This document shows, one piece after another, positions 23,664 through 36,129 of a stretch of DNA of 64,000 bases (position 1 is the first letter of the stretch; every line of letters starts with the position of its first letter). The stretch covers positions 11,156,043-11,220,042 of the forward strand of contig CM061234.1 of the NCBI GenBank assembly GCA_030844895.1, in the 5' to 3' direction. The DNA is from Ambrosia x helenae (Eukaryota > Streptophyta > Magnoliopsida > Asterales > Asteraceae). A program made the translations under genes and the position numbers. The notes beneath the pieces were generated by a model, which did no database searches, was not told the DNA's origin, and saw only the letters and a program-made list of their open reading frames with translations.

Positions 23664-23678
23664 AAGAGCAGTTGAGGT
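23664..23678. repeat. left target-site duplication of the LINE
   Basis: AAGAGCAGTTGAGGT, repeated exactly at 29961-29975 after the poly(A) tail. Confidence 0.95.
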
Positions 23679-23777
23679 AACCCAACCCAATAAAAGAAAA
23701 AACCCTAACGGCTCCGTAATACTCGGAGGCGATCAGCGGCGACGTTTCGACGAACATGATTTTCTGAATCGTTTGGC

Positions 23778-26307
23778 ATGGCGGGTAGGGAGAAGTATAA
23801 GGTTGATACGTGGTATGATGCTCCGGTAAGAAAAGGAAGACGATCGGTTCAAGGGGAGGGATCTAAACGGAACGACATTCCAGTTACGAAATATTTTGTA
23901 TCCAACCTTCCGGAGGGTTGTTCATCTACTGATCTGACGGAAGTAATGAAAGGGTTTGGCTCGATCAAGAACATCTATATTGCACGGAAGTACGACAAGC
24001 TCGGTAAGCGATTTGGTTTTGTCTCCTTTGTTAACGTTAGAGATCCAGAGGCTTTAGAGGCTAGTATGAAAGATGTATGGATTGGTTCGTATAAGTTATT
24101 CATTGTCATGGCTCGTTTTGTGGATGGGGAAAAAGTGGTTAGGAAGGGGGAGAAACAATGGGTTCCTGTTAGTAATAATGAGGAGGGTGTGGATCATGAG
24201 TCGGAGTCTAGGAAGGAAGCCAATGTTGAGGAGCGGACTAATACGGGTCAAGTAAAGGGGGATGGGAGGTCGTTTCGGGATACCTTGTTGAATGTTGTTC
24301 CGTCTAAGAAGGGGTTAGATATTGTGATAAGTGTTGAGCAGAAGGGTGGTTTGTTATGGGAAGGGTGCGGGGCGGTTGGTAGGGTGTCGGATCTGAAAAA
24401 GCTTTCTAAGCTACGTATTTGGTTGGATTTGATTGGTCGAGATATGGTCGGTATTCGTTATTTAGGAGGTTTCTGGGTAGTGCTACTATTCGATTCGGAC
24501 GTGTGCATGGAGGAGTTTGTATGTTCCAAGGAGGTGTGGAGGGTCTGTTTCGATAGTTTAGAGAGATGGGAGGGGCAAGTGATACAGACGGATCGTATTG
24601 CATGGTTGAAGATTTATGGTGTTCCGCTTATGCTCTACGACGATAAGTTGTTTAATGAGATTGCTGGGAAGTTTGGAACGGTTGTTCAACAACCTGAATG
24701 TGATGAAGCTACTGTGGATCTCTCGTATGTTATGGTTGGTATTATGTGTAAAACGGGCCTTCGTATTAATGAGATGGTGTCGGTAAAATGGAAAGAAGAA
24801 GTCTTTGCGGTAGTGGTTGAAGAGGAATCGAGTGAATGGATTCCGGACTGTTTAGAAACTGATTCGGGATATGAGGAGCCGGGGTTGATATCGGAAGATG
24901 GACCGGATACAGTAATTCATGAAGTGAACTCGGATAATGATGATGTTAATGTGCAAGTTACGGTCAGTCATGATGTGACTACGGAGAATGAATATGTTCA
25001 TGTGAATGATTTGGAACAAGTGGAGATGGGTAGGGATCAGTGTATTATTATTGAAGATAGGCCGAGTGAAGACGAGGTGGAACAAGTTCATGGGGTGTCT
25101 ATTAATGAGAAAGCATTAAATGTGGGAGAGGTTAACTCGGATGGGACAAATAATAGAAGTAGGAAGACGAGGGGTTTTCGTAAGAAATCGAGGGCTCAGA
25201 AGTCTCCGTCTCCACCGGGACAAGAAAGACCGAAGAAGAGAGCTAGAGATGGGGAAGATTTGTTCGATTTGGATAGGTTCATTAATGCAATAAATGGGAA
25301 TGAACAAGGAAGTTACTCTACTGTTGTTAATGCGGACCAAGATAATGTGGGTGAGCAGTTGGAGATAGGGGTGTTCAAAATCGGATAATCCGAATTTCGG
25401 ATATCCGAATTTCGGATAATCCGAAATTTCGGATAGTCAATATTGAGATCCGAATCCGAATCCGAAATTTCGGATATCCGAATTTCGGATATCCGAAATT
25501 TCGGATTCGGATTCGGATCATCCAACGGATAATCCGAAACTTAAAAAAATTTTAAAAAAATAATAAAAAATAAAAAAAAAACTATAAAAAACGTTCTCCT
25601 TTATGCCTAAAACGTGAACCTATTAAAAAAAACAAAAATCGAAGTTAGATAAACGAAATTTGAACAACAAATATATAAAAAAAACTTATTATTTTGATTG
25701 AAGGGGGCTGTGGAGGTCGGATACGAGGTGGACGGGGGCTGTTATAGAGGAGAGAAGAGAGAGCAACAACTATGGATTAGAGGAGTATGGACTTAGAGTT
25801 AGAAGGATTAAGGATTTAGGATTGTGTATTGTATTATGTAGTGTATATGATATTATATATTTATATATATATATATATATATTTTTAATATTCGGATTCG
25901 GATAATCCGATTATCCGAAAATTTTCAAAATCAGGATCCGAATCCGAATCCGAAATTTCGGATAATCCGATTTTTGGATATCCGAAAATCGGATTATCCA
26001 AAATTTCGGATAATTCGGATTCGGATTTTCGGATTTTTCGGATTCGAATTTTGGATTATCCGATTTTGAACAGCCCTAGTTGGAGACAAGATCAAACGGC
26101 AATGCGACCTTGAATGAAACTCAACGTACTATTATTTTTGCTAAAAAACTGGGTGTTGAAAATATTGATCGGTTCGAAAGTTCGTTGATAACATGGTTAG
26201 GGAAGAAGGTTTTCAATCGGTCAGTAAATGAATGTTATGTCGCTAAATATTCGTGGGATGGGGTCCGAGTCCAAAGCAAGATGGGTTCGGCAATTACGCA
26301 ACGATAA
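23778..26307 (+). CDS. LINE ORF1 (RRM-type RNA-binding protein), split by a MITE
   Basis: ORF1 proteins of plant L1 elements bind the element RNA and chaperone it. Near residues 38-110 an RRM is clear, with RNP2-like YFVSNL and RNP1-like KRFGFVSFV. A middle DUF4283-like region follows, then an acidic stretch and a basic, NLS-like KTRGFRKKSRAQK plus RPKKRARDGEDLF. The frame reads from 23778 into the MITE and stops at 25388. Without the MITE and one copy of its 8-bp duplication the frame would run on from 26087 to 26307, about 602 residues, overlapping ORF2 by 80 bases. The downstream part (starting TRSNGNATLNETQ) shows this directly. No CCHC knuckle was seen. Confidence 0.85.
25366..26078. mobile_element. 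hAT-type MITE inside LINE ORF1
   Basis: A 713-bp element begins TAGGGGTGTTCAAAATCGG, ends CCGATTTTGAACAGCCCTA, and is flanked by the exact 8-bp duplication GTTGGAGA (25358-25365 and 26079-26086). Both ends are made of many CCGAAATTTCGGAT/ATCCGAAT palindromic words, giving strong self-complementarity. The centre is AT-rich and non-coding. TIRs plus 8-bp TSD fit hAT. Confidence 0.95.
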
Positions 26308-29300
26308 TGAAGTAGGTATGGTTATGATACAAGAAGTTCAACTTAGTGTTATGGATGGAGATTTGTTAAGTAAATGGTGGGGGAATGGGGATTTTCGGTG
26401 GGAGTGGGTTGCTCCAGTGGGCCGTTCGGGCGGTCTTGTAACGATGTGGGACGCTAGAAAGCTTACGAATGTTTCTGTAAAGAAGTTTTGTAATGCATTG
26501 TTTGTGTCTGGAGATTTAAAGGAGGAGGGGTTATTCACGGTTGTCAATACATATGTGCCGCATTACTTGAATGACAAGAGACGGGTTTGGAACGAGTTAC
26601 GTAGCGAGATTGATATTGAGGAGGGCTTGTGGGTTATCGGAGGGGATTTCAATTGTGTGCGGAATCGAGAGGAGCGAAAGAATTCGAAGTTCAAAGTCGT
26701 TGCGTCCTCGGAATTCAATGAGTTTATCGATGACTTGAGCCTTAGAGAATTTGCTCTTCGTGACCGAAAGTTTACTTTCTGTGTGGGAAACAAACTCAGC
26801 CGTATTGATCGTATCTTTGTTAATACTAACATTATTGATAAGTGGCCTAATGCAGAATACAGGGCGTTGCCGAGGTATCTCTCCGATCATTGTCCGCTGA
26901 TGTTGAAGCTAGTGTCTCGCAATTACGGGGCAAAGCCGTTCAGATTTTTTAATTCGTGGTTAAAAAGAGATGGGTTCGACGAGTTGGTGGCCACCGCGTT
27001 GAATGGTGGTCATCGGATGGATTGCAATTCGGATATTCGTTTCATGGCTAAACTTAAAAGAGTGAAAGGGGCTATTCAAAACTGGATCAAGCATATTCAT
27101 GTTAGTGAAGCCGAGGAGCTGATTGGTATTAAATCTGATTTGGACGAGCTGGAGGTTGTGATGGAGGATCGGGAGTTATCCGAGGCTGAATTGTGGGTGT
27201 TCGAGGAGGGCCGCAAACAGCTGAATAAGATTGAGTTTATGCGAAACAAGGATTTGAAACAAAGATCTCGTGTTCGGTGGGCCAAGGAGGGGGATGAGAA
27301 CTCGTCGTTTTTTCACGGTTGTATTAATGGCCGGAAAGCGACTAATGGGATACCGGGTCTTATGATTAATGGAGTGTGGGAAACGCGGCCGAGTTACGTC
27401 AAAAAAGAGGTGCTATGTTTTTTTCGTAATAAATTTAAGGAAGATATAGCTATCCGGCCTTACTTGAGATGTTACGATTTGAAAAGTTTAACTCCGGAGT
27501 TTGCGGATGGCCTTGTGATCCCATTTTCCGAGATTGAAATAAAGGAAGCGGTGTTTAGTTGCGGTAGCGATAAAGCCCCGGGGCCGGATGGGTTTAATTT
27601 CCGATTTGTCAAGAAATTTTGGCCGTTATTTGTGGCGGACTTTGTGGATATTTTTAACGAATTTTTTGAGACCGGAAAGATTAGTCGTGGTGCGGGGTCG
27701 TCTTTTATCACTCTTATCCCCAAGGTTAGTGATCCTGTTTCCTTAGGCGAGTATCGCCCAATTAATTTGATTGGGGTAGTTAGCAAAGTTATTTCTAAAG
27801 GGCTTGCTAATAGAATGAAGAGGGTTTTGAACTCGGTGATTCATGAGACTCAAACGGCGTTTGTGGCGGGTAGATATATTCTGGATGGTCCTTTAATTGT
27901 TAGTGAGGTCCTGGCTTGGGCGAGATATAGTGGGAAACGCTTTTTTATGTTCAAAATTGATTTTGAAAAGGCGTATGATAACGTTAATTGGGAATTTCTT
28001 TTGATGGTGATGCGCCAAATGAATTTCCCGGAGAGATGGTGTAATTGGATTTCAGGAGTGTTATCTTCTGCAAGGTCTTCAGTGTTAGTAAATGGAGCGC
28101 CTACTTTTGAATTTGATTGTCATAAAGGTATGAGACAAGGTGACCCTATTTCCCCGTTTTTATTTATTATTGTTATGGAAGCGCTCTCTGGTCTTATAAA
28201 AAAAGCATGTCTAGACGGGGAATTTATAGGGGTGATTCTTCCTAATAATGGCCCGTGTATTTCACATCTTTTGTATGCGGATGACGCCATGATTATGGGT
28301 GAATGGTCGGAGGCTAATTTTATAGTGTTAAAGCGTATTCTTCGGATCTTTCACTTGTGCTCGGGCTTAAAAATTAATATTAAAAAGTCCACGTTGTTTG
28401 GGGTTGGGGTAAGCCGTGAAGATGTGGTGGCGAAATCTGAAGTGTTGGGGTGTTCTTCGGGGGATATTCCTTTTAAATATCTCGGAATTCAGGTCGGTTC
28501 TAACATGGGAAGAATCAATAATTGGGAGCCGGTTGTGGAGGTTTTTAATAAGAGACTTTCTAAATGGAAGTCTAAGACTCTTTCGTTGGGAGGGAGAGTA
28601 GTGTTGATTAAAGCGGTAATGGAGAGCCTTCCGTCGTACTATTTTTCTTTATTTAAGGCTCCGGTGGCGGTTATTAACAAACTAGAGAAGATGGTCCGTA
28701 AGTTTTTGTGGGGTGGAAATGCGGATCAAAACAAAATCCATTGGGTTGGGTGGGACACGATTACGCGGCCTAAAAAATATGGTGGTCTTGGGCTGGTCAA
28801 GTTTAGCGTGAATAATAATGCGATGTTACTTAAATGGTTTTGGCGTTATCGCAAGGAGGGCCAAGCGATGTGGACAAAGGTGATTGATGCTATTCATGGT
28901 TCCAAAAGGAGATGGTTATCTATTCCTCATAATAAGAATGTTCGAGGGGTATGGGGAAAGATTGTCAACTGTGGAAATCGCCTTATTGTGAATGGTACGG
29001 CATTTTCTAGTTTGTTGCAAGGGAGAGTGGGTAACGGTAATGAAATCAGATTTTGGATAGACTATTGGATCGGCCAAGCTCCCCTCAAGTCTTTGTTCCC
29101 GGCTCTTTTTCGTATCGTGCAAAACAAATGGTGTGTTGTGTCGGATAGAGTTTATCATGATGGTAGATCGGGTATTATGGCGTGGGATTGGAAGAGGTAT
29201 CCTGAAACGGATCAAGAGATTGCGGAGCTAATTGATTGCACTCGTCTTACGGCTAATACGATTCTGCATCCGTTCGCAGATTCGTGGGAATGGAATAACA

Positions 29301-29878
29301 TTTCGCTGCAGTTTTTGTCTGTTCAAGACACGAAAAACTGGTATATGCACGATGATTTATCGGTTTTGAATGTTGAGGACAATTGGGTTAAATGGGTTCC
29401 GGCGAAATGCAATCTTTTCTTATGGAGAGCGGCTTTGAATAGGATTCCTACGGTTGATGCCCTGAGAAAACGAAACATACAGATAGATTCGGCAGGTTGT
29501 GTGTTATGCGCAGGTTCGGAAGAGACAGTGGATCATCTTGTGGCCGAACGCCTGTTTTCAAACGGGGTTTGGAGTGGAATTGCTAGATGGTGCAGGATCC
29601 CGCCTATTTTCCTATTTGCGGCCAAGGATATTCATGTTGTTGCTGAGTAGTCCGGTTATTCGAAGAGCAAGAAAGAGATTATTCATGTCATTTTGGTCAT
29701 TACTTTATGGCGGATATGGAAGGCTAGGAACGAGAAAGTATTCAGAGACACGAAGGCTTCCATAGTTCAAGTTATCGCAGATGTTAAGGGTCTTAGCTTT
29801 CTTTGGTTTAATAGTAGATACAAGGGTCCGGAGGTTTCTTGGGAGGGTTGGCGTTTGTTTGATTTTAATGTAATGTAA
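26228..29878 (+). CDS. LINE ORF2: endonuclease-reverse transcriptase with one premature stop
   Basis: Cleaves target DNA and copies the element RNA. The N-terminal APE-type endonuclease shows SLNIRGMG, MIQEVQ, GGDFN (about residue 139), SRIDRIFVN and SDHCPL (about 219). The reverse transcriptase shows FKIDFEKAYDNVNW (about 576), GMRQGDPISPFLF and the catalytic YADD (about 683), then FKYLGIQVG. A zinc-binding zf-RVT region (LFLWRAALNRIP, CVLCAGSEETVDHL, about 1060-1100) follows. The frame stops at TAG 29648-29650 but continues open in the same frame to TAA at 29876-29878, so a single C-to-T change (CAG to TAG) would explain the break. Full length would be about 1216 residues. No RNase H recognised. 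Confidence 0.95.
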
Positions 29879-29945
29879 GTGTTGTTGGCGTGCCCTATCT
29901 CCGTCTTGGAGATAGGCCTTGGTGTGTTTTAATGAAAGTTGCTTT

Positions 29946-29960
29946 TCAAAAAAAAAAAAA
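29946..29960 (+). other. LINE poly(A) tail
   Basis: A short A run between the 3' UTR (CTTTTC) and the right target-site duplication; its exact border with the duplication is ambiguous by one or two A residues. Confidence 0.9.
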
Positions 29961-30204
29961 AAGAGCAGTTGAGGTGGAGTGGCAAGAAATGAGGAGAAAG
30001 AATAGGCTAATAGAAACCACTGCTACAACTGATCTTTAAAAAAATTAACTGCCAAATTTTGTAAGAAACCACCTAATTATCATGGCTGAGATTAAATCTC
30101 AGAAATAACTACCAAGTTTGAAGGGTCAAGATTAATTCAAAAATGGTTAAGAGTAGCAAAAGGGGTGGTTACTCTAGTGGTGAACAATATATTAATAATT
30201 GAGA

Positions 30205-31410
30205 ATCTTGAAATTTGAATCAATGAGGACCCGCTATGTTTATCTTTAAAACTTTATATTCAACATTTCTTAAACTTGTCATAATACATCAAAATAGAAA
30301 GTAGGCGGGCAACAAACTGCGCCGTCGCCTTTGAATTTGGTTTTCGATTTTAACCCAAATATCCAAACCGAGGAAACAAAAACCTAAACGAACCAACACG
30401 CATCTCTAACCATACTTTCATTATTAGACATCTACTTTGTTATAGTCGATTGTAGAGACATAAAGAAACACAGAGAAAGGAGTTAAATGTCAAATCATCG
30501 ATACCACCTATCTCATTCATTAGGCATTAAACCATAATAATCAATTATTTCACAATAGACCTTTAACAATACGATAGTAACAAAATGGACCTTATAATGT
30601 ATATCTATCGTAATAAACTTTTAGAACGATGACCCCGCTTGACTCATTTATATTGTAGGCTTAGTTGTTTATCCACTCATATATATTATTAAAAAGTTTA
30701 TATAATTGTTCTTAAAATAATGATGACGTGGGTGCTAGAACTTCGCAATTAGTCCATTATTAATAAGAACAAAGCAACATAAAGCACCAAGGCTACCTGA
30801 GTCATTAGAGCTGAGAAGCTAACACTGGGGAGCTCAGGAAGCTTTAACTTGTCTTACGGTAACTCTCGGCTACATTAGTAATATGGAGAAGTCAAAGTTA
30901 TCTCAACTTTCACTCTGATCCATGATGATGTTCACATCAAACAACGCCAATCAGACCTAAAAAGTAGCAAACATGCTTCTTATATCAAAAGGGCAAGACT
31001 TGTTTAGAGGGATAAGGAAGAAGGGTTAAAGCTTACCAGGTATACAAGGATAGCTTCCCTAAGGGAGCTCTTGGCGAGAACTCACTACCTATATAAGGAG
31101 ATCCATGGTTAAGTCATCCACACACTCACTTTTACTCTACTCTTTCACTCTTACATTCTTACCTTCACATTTTCCAACTCCATAATGAATACATACTTAT
31201 TCCCAACTACATAATGAATACACGCTTACCTTCACAAATTCCCTCCTACGTTAAGGCTAACGGTGCTTGCTTCTTTGTGCATATCGATCCAAGACCTTAA
31301 GAACCCTCTAAACCTATATAGTCTTGAACCTAAAACCCGGTCATTTTCCTTGTTACAGTAACAAATAGTTAAGTAAATATCTTATTAAACATGTTCTTAT
31401 ATGGTTATAA
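30205..31410. other. no gene; possible old LTR with TATA box
   Basis: Between about 30720 and 31370 the sequence has LTR-like features: ACCTATATAAGGAGATCC near 31089, a pyrimidine-rich transcribed-looking stretch (CACTCACTTTTACTC), and a TTGTTACA end. I could not find matching TSDs or a second LTR. Low confidence. Confidence 0.3.
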
Positions 31411-31515
31411 CTAGTTTATTCCCCGGGAGCGTCCCGGAATAGACAAATCTATTATGAAGTGATAAAATGTGTACCATAAAAGGAATAGGCCGTTTTTCAT
31501 ATATATATATATATA

Positions 31516-33287
31516 GGGAAAGTATAACTAGAAAACCCATCCCAGTTAAAGAAACCTTGAAAACCCAATACTAGGCCCAAAATCAACCACGTCACTCTTT
31601 TTGTTATGTCTTCCAAGGGTATTTTCGTCACATAATTTCCTCACTTTTCTGGTCAATCTGTAACATGTCAGATTGCATCCTTTTCAAACATCCCTCCACT
31701 CTCTCCTCTGACATTCTCTCTCTTTCTTTATTATCTCACATATATACCTAACTCTCCTCACTCTCTCTCTTCTATTTTATTCATTAAACATAAATTAAAC
31801 ACTCAACAATCACAATACTCATGACCATATCCATCCCCAATTTACATATGTTGATTTTCAAGTATAGATCAAGATCCAACTCTCATACATTACGTTATCA
31901 CCAGAGACTATGTGAGCAAATCAAAGACAAAGAAGATGAAGTTGCATTTATTTTTATTGTTCTCTTCAACAAATAGCCACCACACTACCATATCCACCAT
32001 CTAAATCAAATTAACAACTAGCACTTAAGTAGCAAGTCAGCAATCGAACCAAAGACTTGAGGGGTTCAACACGAACCAGATCCGGGCACCACGAACCAGA
32101 TCCTGGGCCGAACAATCGTTAATTTTTGGGTCATCTTGGTGGTGGGTTCGAGACGTCCGGGGGTCTGGCTGGTTCGTGAGTAACACAATAGTTCAGATAA
32201 GTCACGGGCTTCTTCTCTACATGTTAGGGATGATTATCTTAGGTGATGAGATGTTACGGATCACTACATGGCGTTAGTTTTTTGTGGTTCATATTTTTTG
32301 AAGTTAGTTATTATTTTTTTTTCATTGGGGAAAATGGAAGAAATGGTTACCAAGATAAAAGGTTTCTACATCTTAGGCATGATTTGAAGTACAAGAAAAT
32401 GTTGGATGCTTACATGGTGTTTGTGTTGATTTTATTGTGTAAACAAGACAATTACATAGTGTCGCAGACTCATGTTATAACATTGTAAAATTTATAAGGT
32501 TTGTTATAATGAATATTTTTTATACAGGAAAGGTTATTATATTTTTTATTTTTTGTTACAAATCTAACAATATATGTATAGTTTGCTATTAAAATCTAAT
32601 AATATATGTATAGTTTGCTTGTTACAGGTTACATAATTTTTTGAAGGTAGTTACATATATTTAATATTAACACATTTGACGTTTTGTAACATTGTACGTT
32701 CAATAAAAAAAACTTTGTAACATAGTAAAATTTGTAACAAGCTAATCACATATGTAAATATTATATTATTTTATTAATATTTGTAACATTGTAACATTCT
32801 ACAGTTTCTAACGTTTATAGTTAGCAAAAATAGAAATGTTACAAAATGATATATTTGTAACAACTAACAAATGTAAAAATGTTATTGAGTACTTACGTAA
32901 TTGAAACAATTCAATAAATCACTTTAATGAAATGAAAAATAATAATAAAATAAAATTGTTCGTTGAAACTGGGGTTGTAACAAAAGCTAAAAATAATATA
33001 AAAACTAAATTGAAAGTAGGAAAGATAAAGATACTCTTTAAAATTAGATTTTGATGAGAGAGAGAGGAAGAGTGATAGAGTGTGTGTGTCAGGAAAGAGA
33101 GTGAAATAGGAGAGAGAGTGATATGTTGTTTTACATAATTGCCATTTTTCTACTTTTTGTGTACCTTTTGAGTATTTATTAAATGTAAAAAAGGTAAATT
33201 GATTTATGGCCCTTGATCTAGTAAGATGAATGGAGGAGATGAAGTTTTCAAAGTTTTCTTAACTGGGGAGGGTTTTCAATTTATCCT

Positions 33288-33290
<3 letters not shown>
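31516..33290. mobile_element. non-autonomous TIR transposon (1.8 kb) in a TA repeat
   Basis: The ends are inverted copies. The left begins GGGAAAGTATAACTAG, then AAACCCATCCCAGTTAAAGAAAC. The right, reverse-complemented, begins GGGAGGATAAATTGAAAACC, then CCCCAGTTAAGAAAACTTTG. Both sides are embedded in (TA)n, so a TA-type target is likely but cannot be measured. The interior is AT-rich with recurring TTTGTAACA words (32500-32960) and no transposase frame. Confidence 0.75.

Positions 33291-33359
<69 letters not shown>
33291..33359. repeat. (TA)n microsatellite
   Basis: About 34 TA units at the right flank of the TIR element; a shorter (TA)n is at the left flank (31499-31515). Confidence 0.95.
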
Positions 33360-33363
<4 letters not shown>

Positions 33364-33810
33364 AAAGGATCAACAGTCGATAACTCATAAAACCTACTTC
33401 TAATTCTACATGTGCACCTCTTGCTCGAGTGAAGTCCCCGTGCCTAGATATGATTAATGAATTACCTAAAAGCATTGTGTTTTTTTCTGTATAAACAAAA
33501 CCCACAAAAAAATCTTTTTTTTTTTTTTCGTTTTGTGTATAGCACTATAGTACTCGTTAGAAAGATAATAAAATGCTCTTTAATTTGGTGTAGTTTGTTT
33601 TTAAAATTTGTGTGTGTGTGGTGGGGGGGGGGGCATGAAAGAGAAAAACATTTTTAGAGGAAAATAATGGAAATATATCACGTGTCACTCAAAGTTTTTT
33701 TTTTTTTTTTTTTTTTAATAATCATACATAATATCACATGACATACCTAAAGAAAAAAGAATAACATCATTAAACGTTATGTTAGTAAAAGATGCTTTCT
33801 TTTATATAGA

Positions 33811-34353
33811 TGATGTGTCTCATAGGTATAGGGTATTTTTCAAAAGAAAAATTAACTAGGTAAAAATTGAAAAAATTATTAATTATTAATAAACCAAAAA
33901 TAGTTCCAACAAAGACATATACATGGAAATTTTGAATTTGTGGTTCAGACCTCTTATTGGTTCAGACCTCATATTGGTTCAGCACTTATTTATTCAGAAG
34001 CTTCCAAACAACCCCTAAACAGTAGATAAGAACATGAACGAAAGCATTCTACAAAATCTCGTTCTCTCTACAAAATGCATATAATACATATTTTTTTTCA
34101 CAAAGTTTGTTAGATACCATCTTTCATAAAAGTTTATGGACAAGAGTTTCGAAAACTACATTCATCGATGTGATTGATCTATGGGAAACGTCCATTGGGC
34201 TCAAAACCATCTGTAAAGTGGGGATTAAGCCCACTACGTGGAGGTCCTTGTCACTCACTATAGTCATGATTCATGAAGTCATCCACCTTTCACACACAAG
34301 ATATGTAATACATACTTACATAGTGATGATCTTTATTGACATAGTTGCGTACA
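33811..34353. other. intergenic, no gene seen
   Basis: AT-rich. A duplicated TTGGTTCAGACCTC phrase occurs near 33943-33975. No recognisable coding content. Confidence 0.45.
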
Positions 34354-34361
34354 CTTATACA

Positions 34362-35112
34362 CAATGTTTTAAAAACCGGTTTTTAGATCATATCGGATTT
34401 GGCTTAAAAATGGTTCTACCGGTTGAACCGTATTATATCGGGCGGTTCAACCGGATTGACTTGTTAACTCTACGAATCCATAAATTACAACATGAACTCA
34501 AAATATAATCTAAAAGTGAATAATTACATATTAAAAGATAATCAAAAAGTTATTCCATATAAAAAAAATCCAAAAGTATTCAATTTTTTAACAATGTTCT
34601 TTTAAATGAAAGTGTAGGCGATGTATAAGACATTGGAGTATTGAATACATCAATTTCAAAATTGCTTAAAACATGAAATTCACTACTATCGCCTTCCTCA
34701 AAATTTAGAGCATAACTATTTTCATATCGTACATTATTACATAAGATATTTTAGTAGAAATAACAATCATAATATACTTAAATTACCAAAGATAAGTAGC
34801 ATATATAACAAGTAACAGTGTGTTTGAAGAGCCGGTTCGTGCTTTTCCTCACCAAACATGTTATCTATATCATTATTATAAAGTTCTCCTTCTTGCTTTT
34901 CTTGAACCACAAAAAAATCAATAGCTAAAAACCCAAAATATTACCTTGTGCCGGTACCGGTATAAAGGTTCGAACCGGTATACCGCATTTTACCGGCGGT
35001 ACGAACTTGATACCGTTTCGCCTTTATACCGGGGTGTTTCGTACCGGGCTACCCTTCAAAAAACGGTATTACCGGTATAACCGGCCGGTACGTACCGGTT
35101 TTTAAAACATTG
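34362..35112. mobile_element. hAT-type MITE with ACCGGT-rich ends
   Basis: A 751-bp element starts CAATGTTTTAAAAACCGGT and ends ACCGGTTTTTAAAACATTG. It is flanked by an exact 8-bp duplication CTTATACA (34354-34361 and 35113-35120). Its right third is packed with CCGGTA/TACCGG words. No transposase. Confidence 0.95.
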
Positions 35113-35120
35113 CTTATACA

Positions 35121-35588
35121 TATGACATAGTGATGACCCTTTATTGACTTGATCATTAGATGATGGCCTTGATGCTTCAACATCGAGATCATTATTAATG
35201 ATTCGCTATTATATTTATAAATTGAAGTTGGATTAGATGCAGAACCGCTCAGTAAAATCACCAAGAACATCCCAAAAATAAGAGTTATTTTCTAGCACTG
35301 TTTTGCGGGTTTTGGTAGCAAGATGTGTTGAGAGTTGTGTTATCAAAATCGAAAAACATGTACACAACTAACACAAGACACGCTGTATTGTATGTTTCGC
35401 ATAAGGCCATGTGTTATAGTAATGTGGGTGTGAATGTGTTATAAGGGGAGTGATATGCCATCTCACATTCGGACAAGCACCACGCCCCTTGCCTGTGAAA
35501 GGGGCCTGAGGGAGAAGAGCATGAACAGTATAATAGCGTTGGCTGCAGTAAAAGTTTATGCAAATGAAGTCGCAACCCCAATGCCATT
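35121..35588. other. intergenic, no gene seen
   Basis: Weak open frames on both strands without recognisable motifs. Confidence 0.4.
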
Positions 35589-36129
35589 CTTAGAGCATTC
35601 ACATTTGGCCCTCCATTTTTTTGTGAGTGTATTCCCCAAATTATATGGGGCAGTTTTGAGGGGTTGTGAGTGAAGTAAAATGAGGAATCTACTGTTTATC
35701 GGTAAAATTGGAGTTATTTGGGAATCTTTTAAAGAAAACAGGAAACTATATTTATTTTTTAATATTTGTTGAAAGTGGTTGTGAGTGGTGGAGAAATAAA
35801 CTATAATGATTTTTAATGTAATATGTGATTGGTTGTGAGGGGATGGGGATGCTGATGGCCCCCACCATATTATGTAAGTTCTTTATGTTTTAAAAAGTAG
35901 TTTAAGTGTTTGTGAATAGTAAATATACAAAATGTAATGTTCATCTCTATATTTGGAAAAACACTATTCCTCCTTATTTATTTTTTAATATTTATTGAAA
36001 GTGGTTGTGAGTGAAGTAGAGAGAACAAGTAATGATAGAGGTATAAAAAGTATTATTGAATTGAAAATATAGTGATTTTTAGTATAATTTGATAGACGTG
36101 GATGATGAACCTAGTGTGAATACTCTTAG
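35589..36129. mobile_element. MITE with CTTAGAGCATTCACA ends
   Basis: The left end CTTAGAGCATTCACA and right end TGTGAATACTCTTAG are inverted repeats. Internally, the segment TTTTTTAATATTTRTTGAAAGTGG is present twice (about 35757 and 35981). It abuts a second element of the same kind. Confidence 0.7.

Larger units (their letters stand above)
23679..29960 (+). mobile_element. L1-type LINE, nearly intact, 15-bp TSD
   Basis: A 5' leader (23679-23777), ORF1, ORF2 and a 3' poly(A) tract are bounded by perfect 15-bp duplications, the mark of target-primed reverse transcription. The element is full length. ORF1 is interrupted by a 713-bp MITE and ORF2 by one in-frame TAG. It lies about 130 bp upstream of the captured subtilase ATG and in the opposite orientation. 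The perfect TSD and few lesions suggest a fairly recent insertion. Confidence 0.95.
19474..30204 (-). mobile_element. Helitron with captured subtilase and membrane-protein exons, later hit by a LINE
   Basis: The 3' end on the - strand is strong. It has an 8-bp-stem hairpin ACCCGTCC-CAAC-GGACGGGT (19484-19503), six bases, then CTAG|T (19474-19477). The 5' end is less certain. TCTCAATTATTAATATATTG at 30204 resembles a Helitron start but is preceded by T, not A. Removing the 6.3-kb LINE leaves about 4.4 kb, in line with the other Helitrons here. It contains three exons of a membrane protein (20871-21401), a 190-bp tandem repeat, and the 5' exons of a subtilase (22794-23546), all on the element's strand. 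No helicase seen. Confidence 0.55.
31411..33810 (-). mobile_element. Helitron, split by a TIR element
   Basis: The - strand 3' end has a 6-bp-stem hairpin CCGGGA-CGC-TCCCGG (31423-31437) and CTAG|T at 31411-31414. The proposed 5' end is A|TCTATATAAAAGAAAGC at 33810. Removing the TIR element and the (TA)n leaves roughly 550 bp without coding content. The 3' end is convincing; pairing with this 5' end is inferred. Confidence 0.5.

Noticed and set aside
26338..29215. Antisense open frames inside the LINE
   Set aside because: Shadows of ORF2 codon usage; no motifs.
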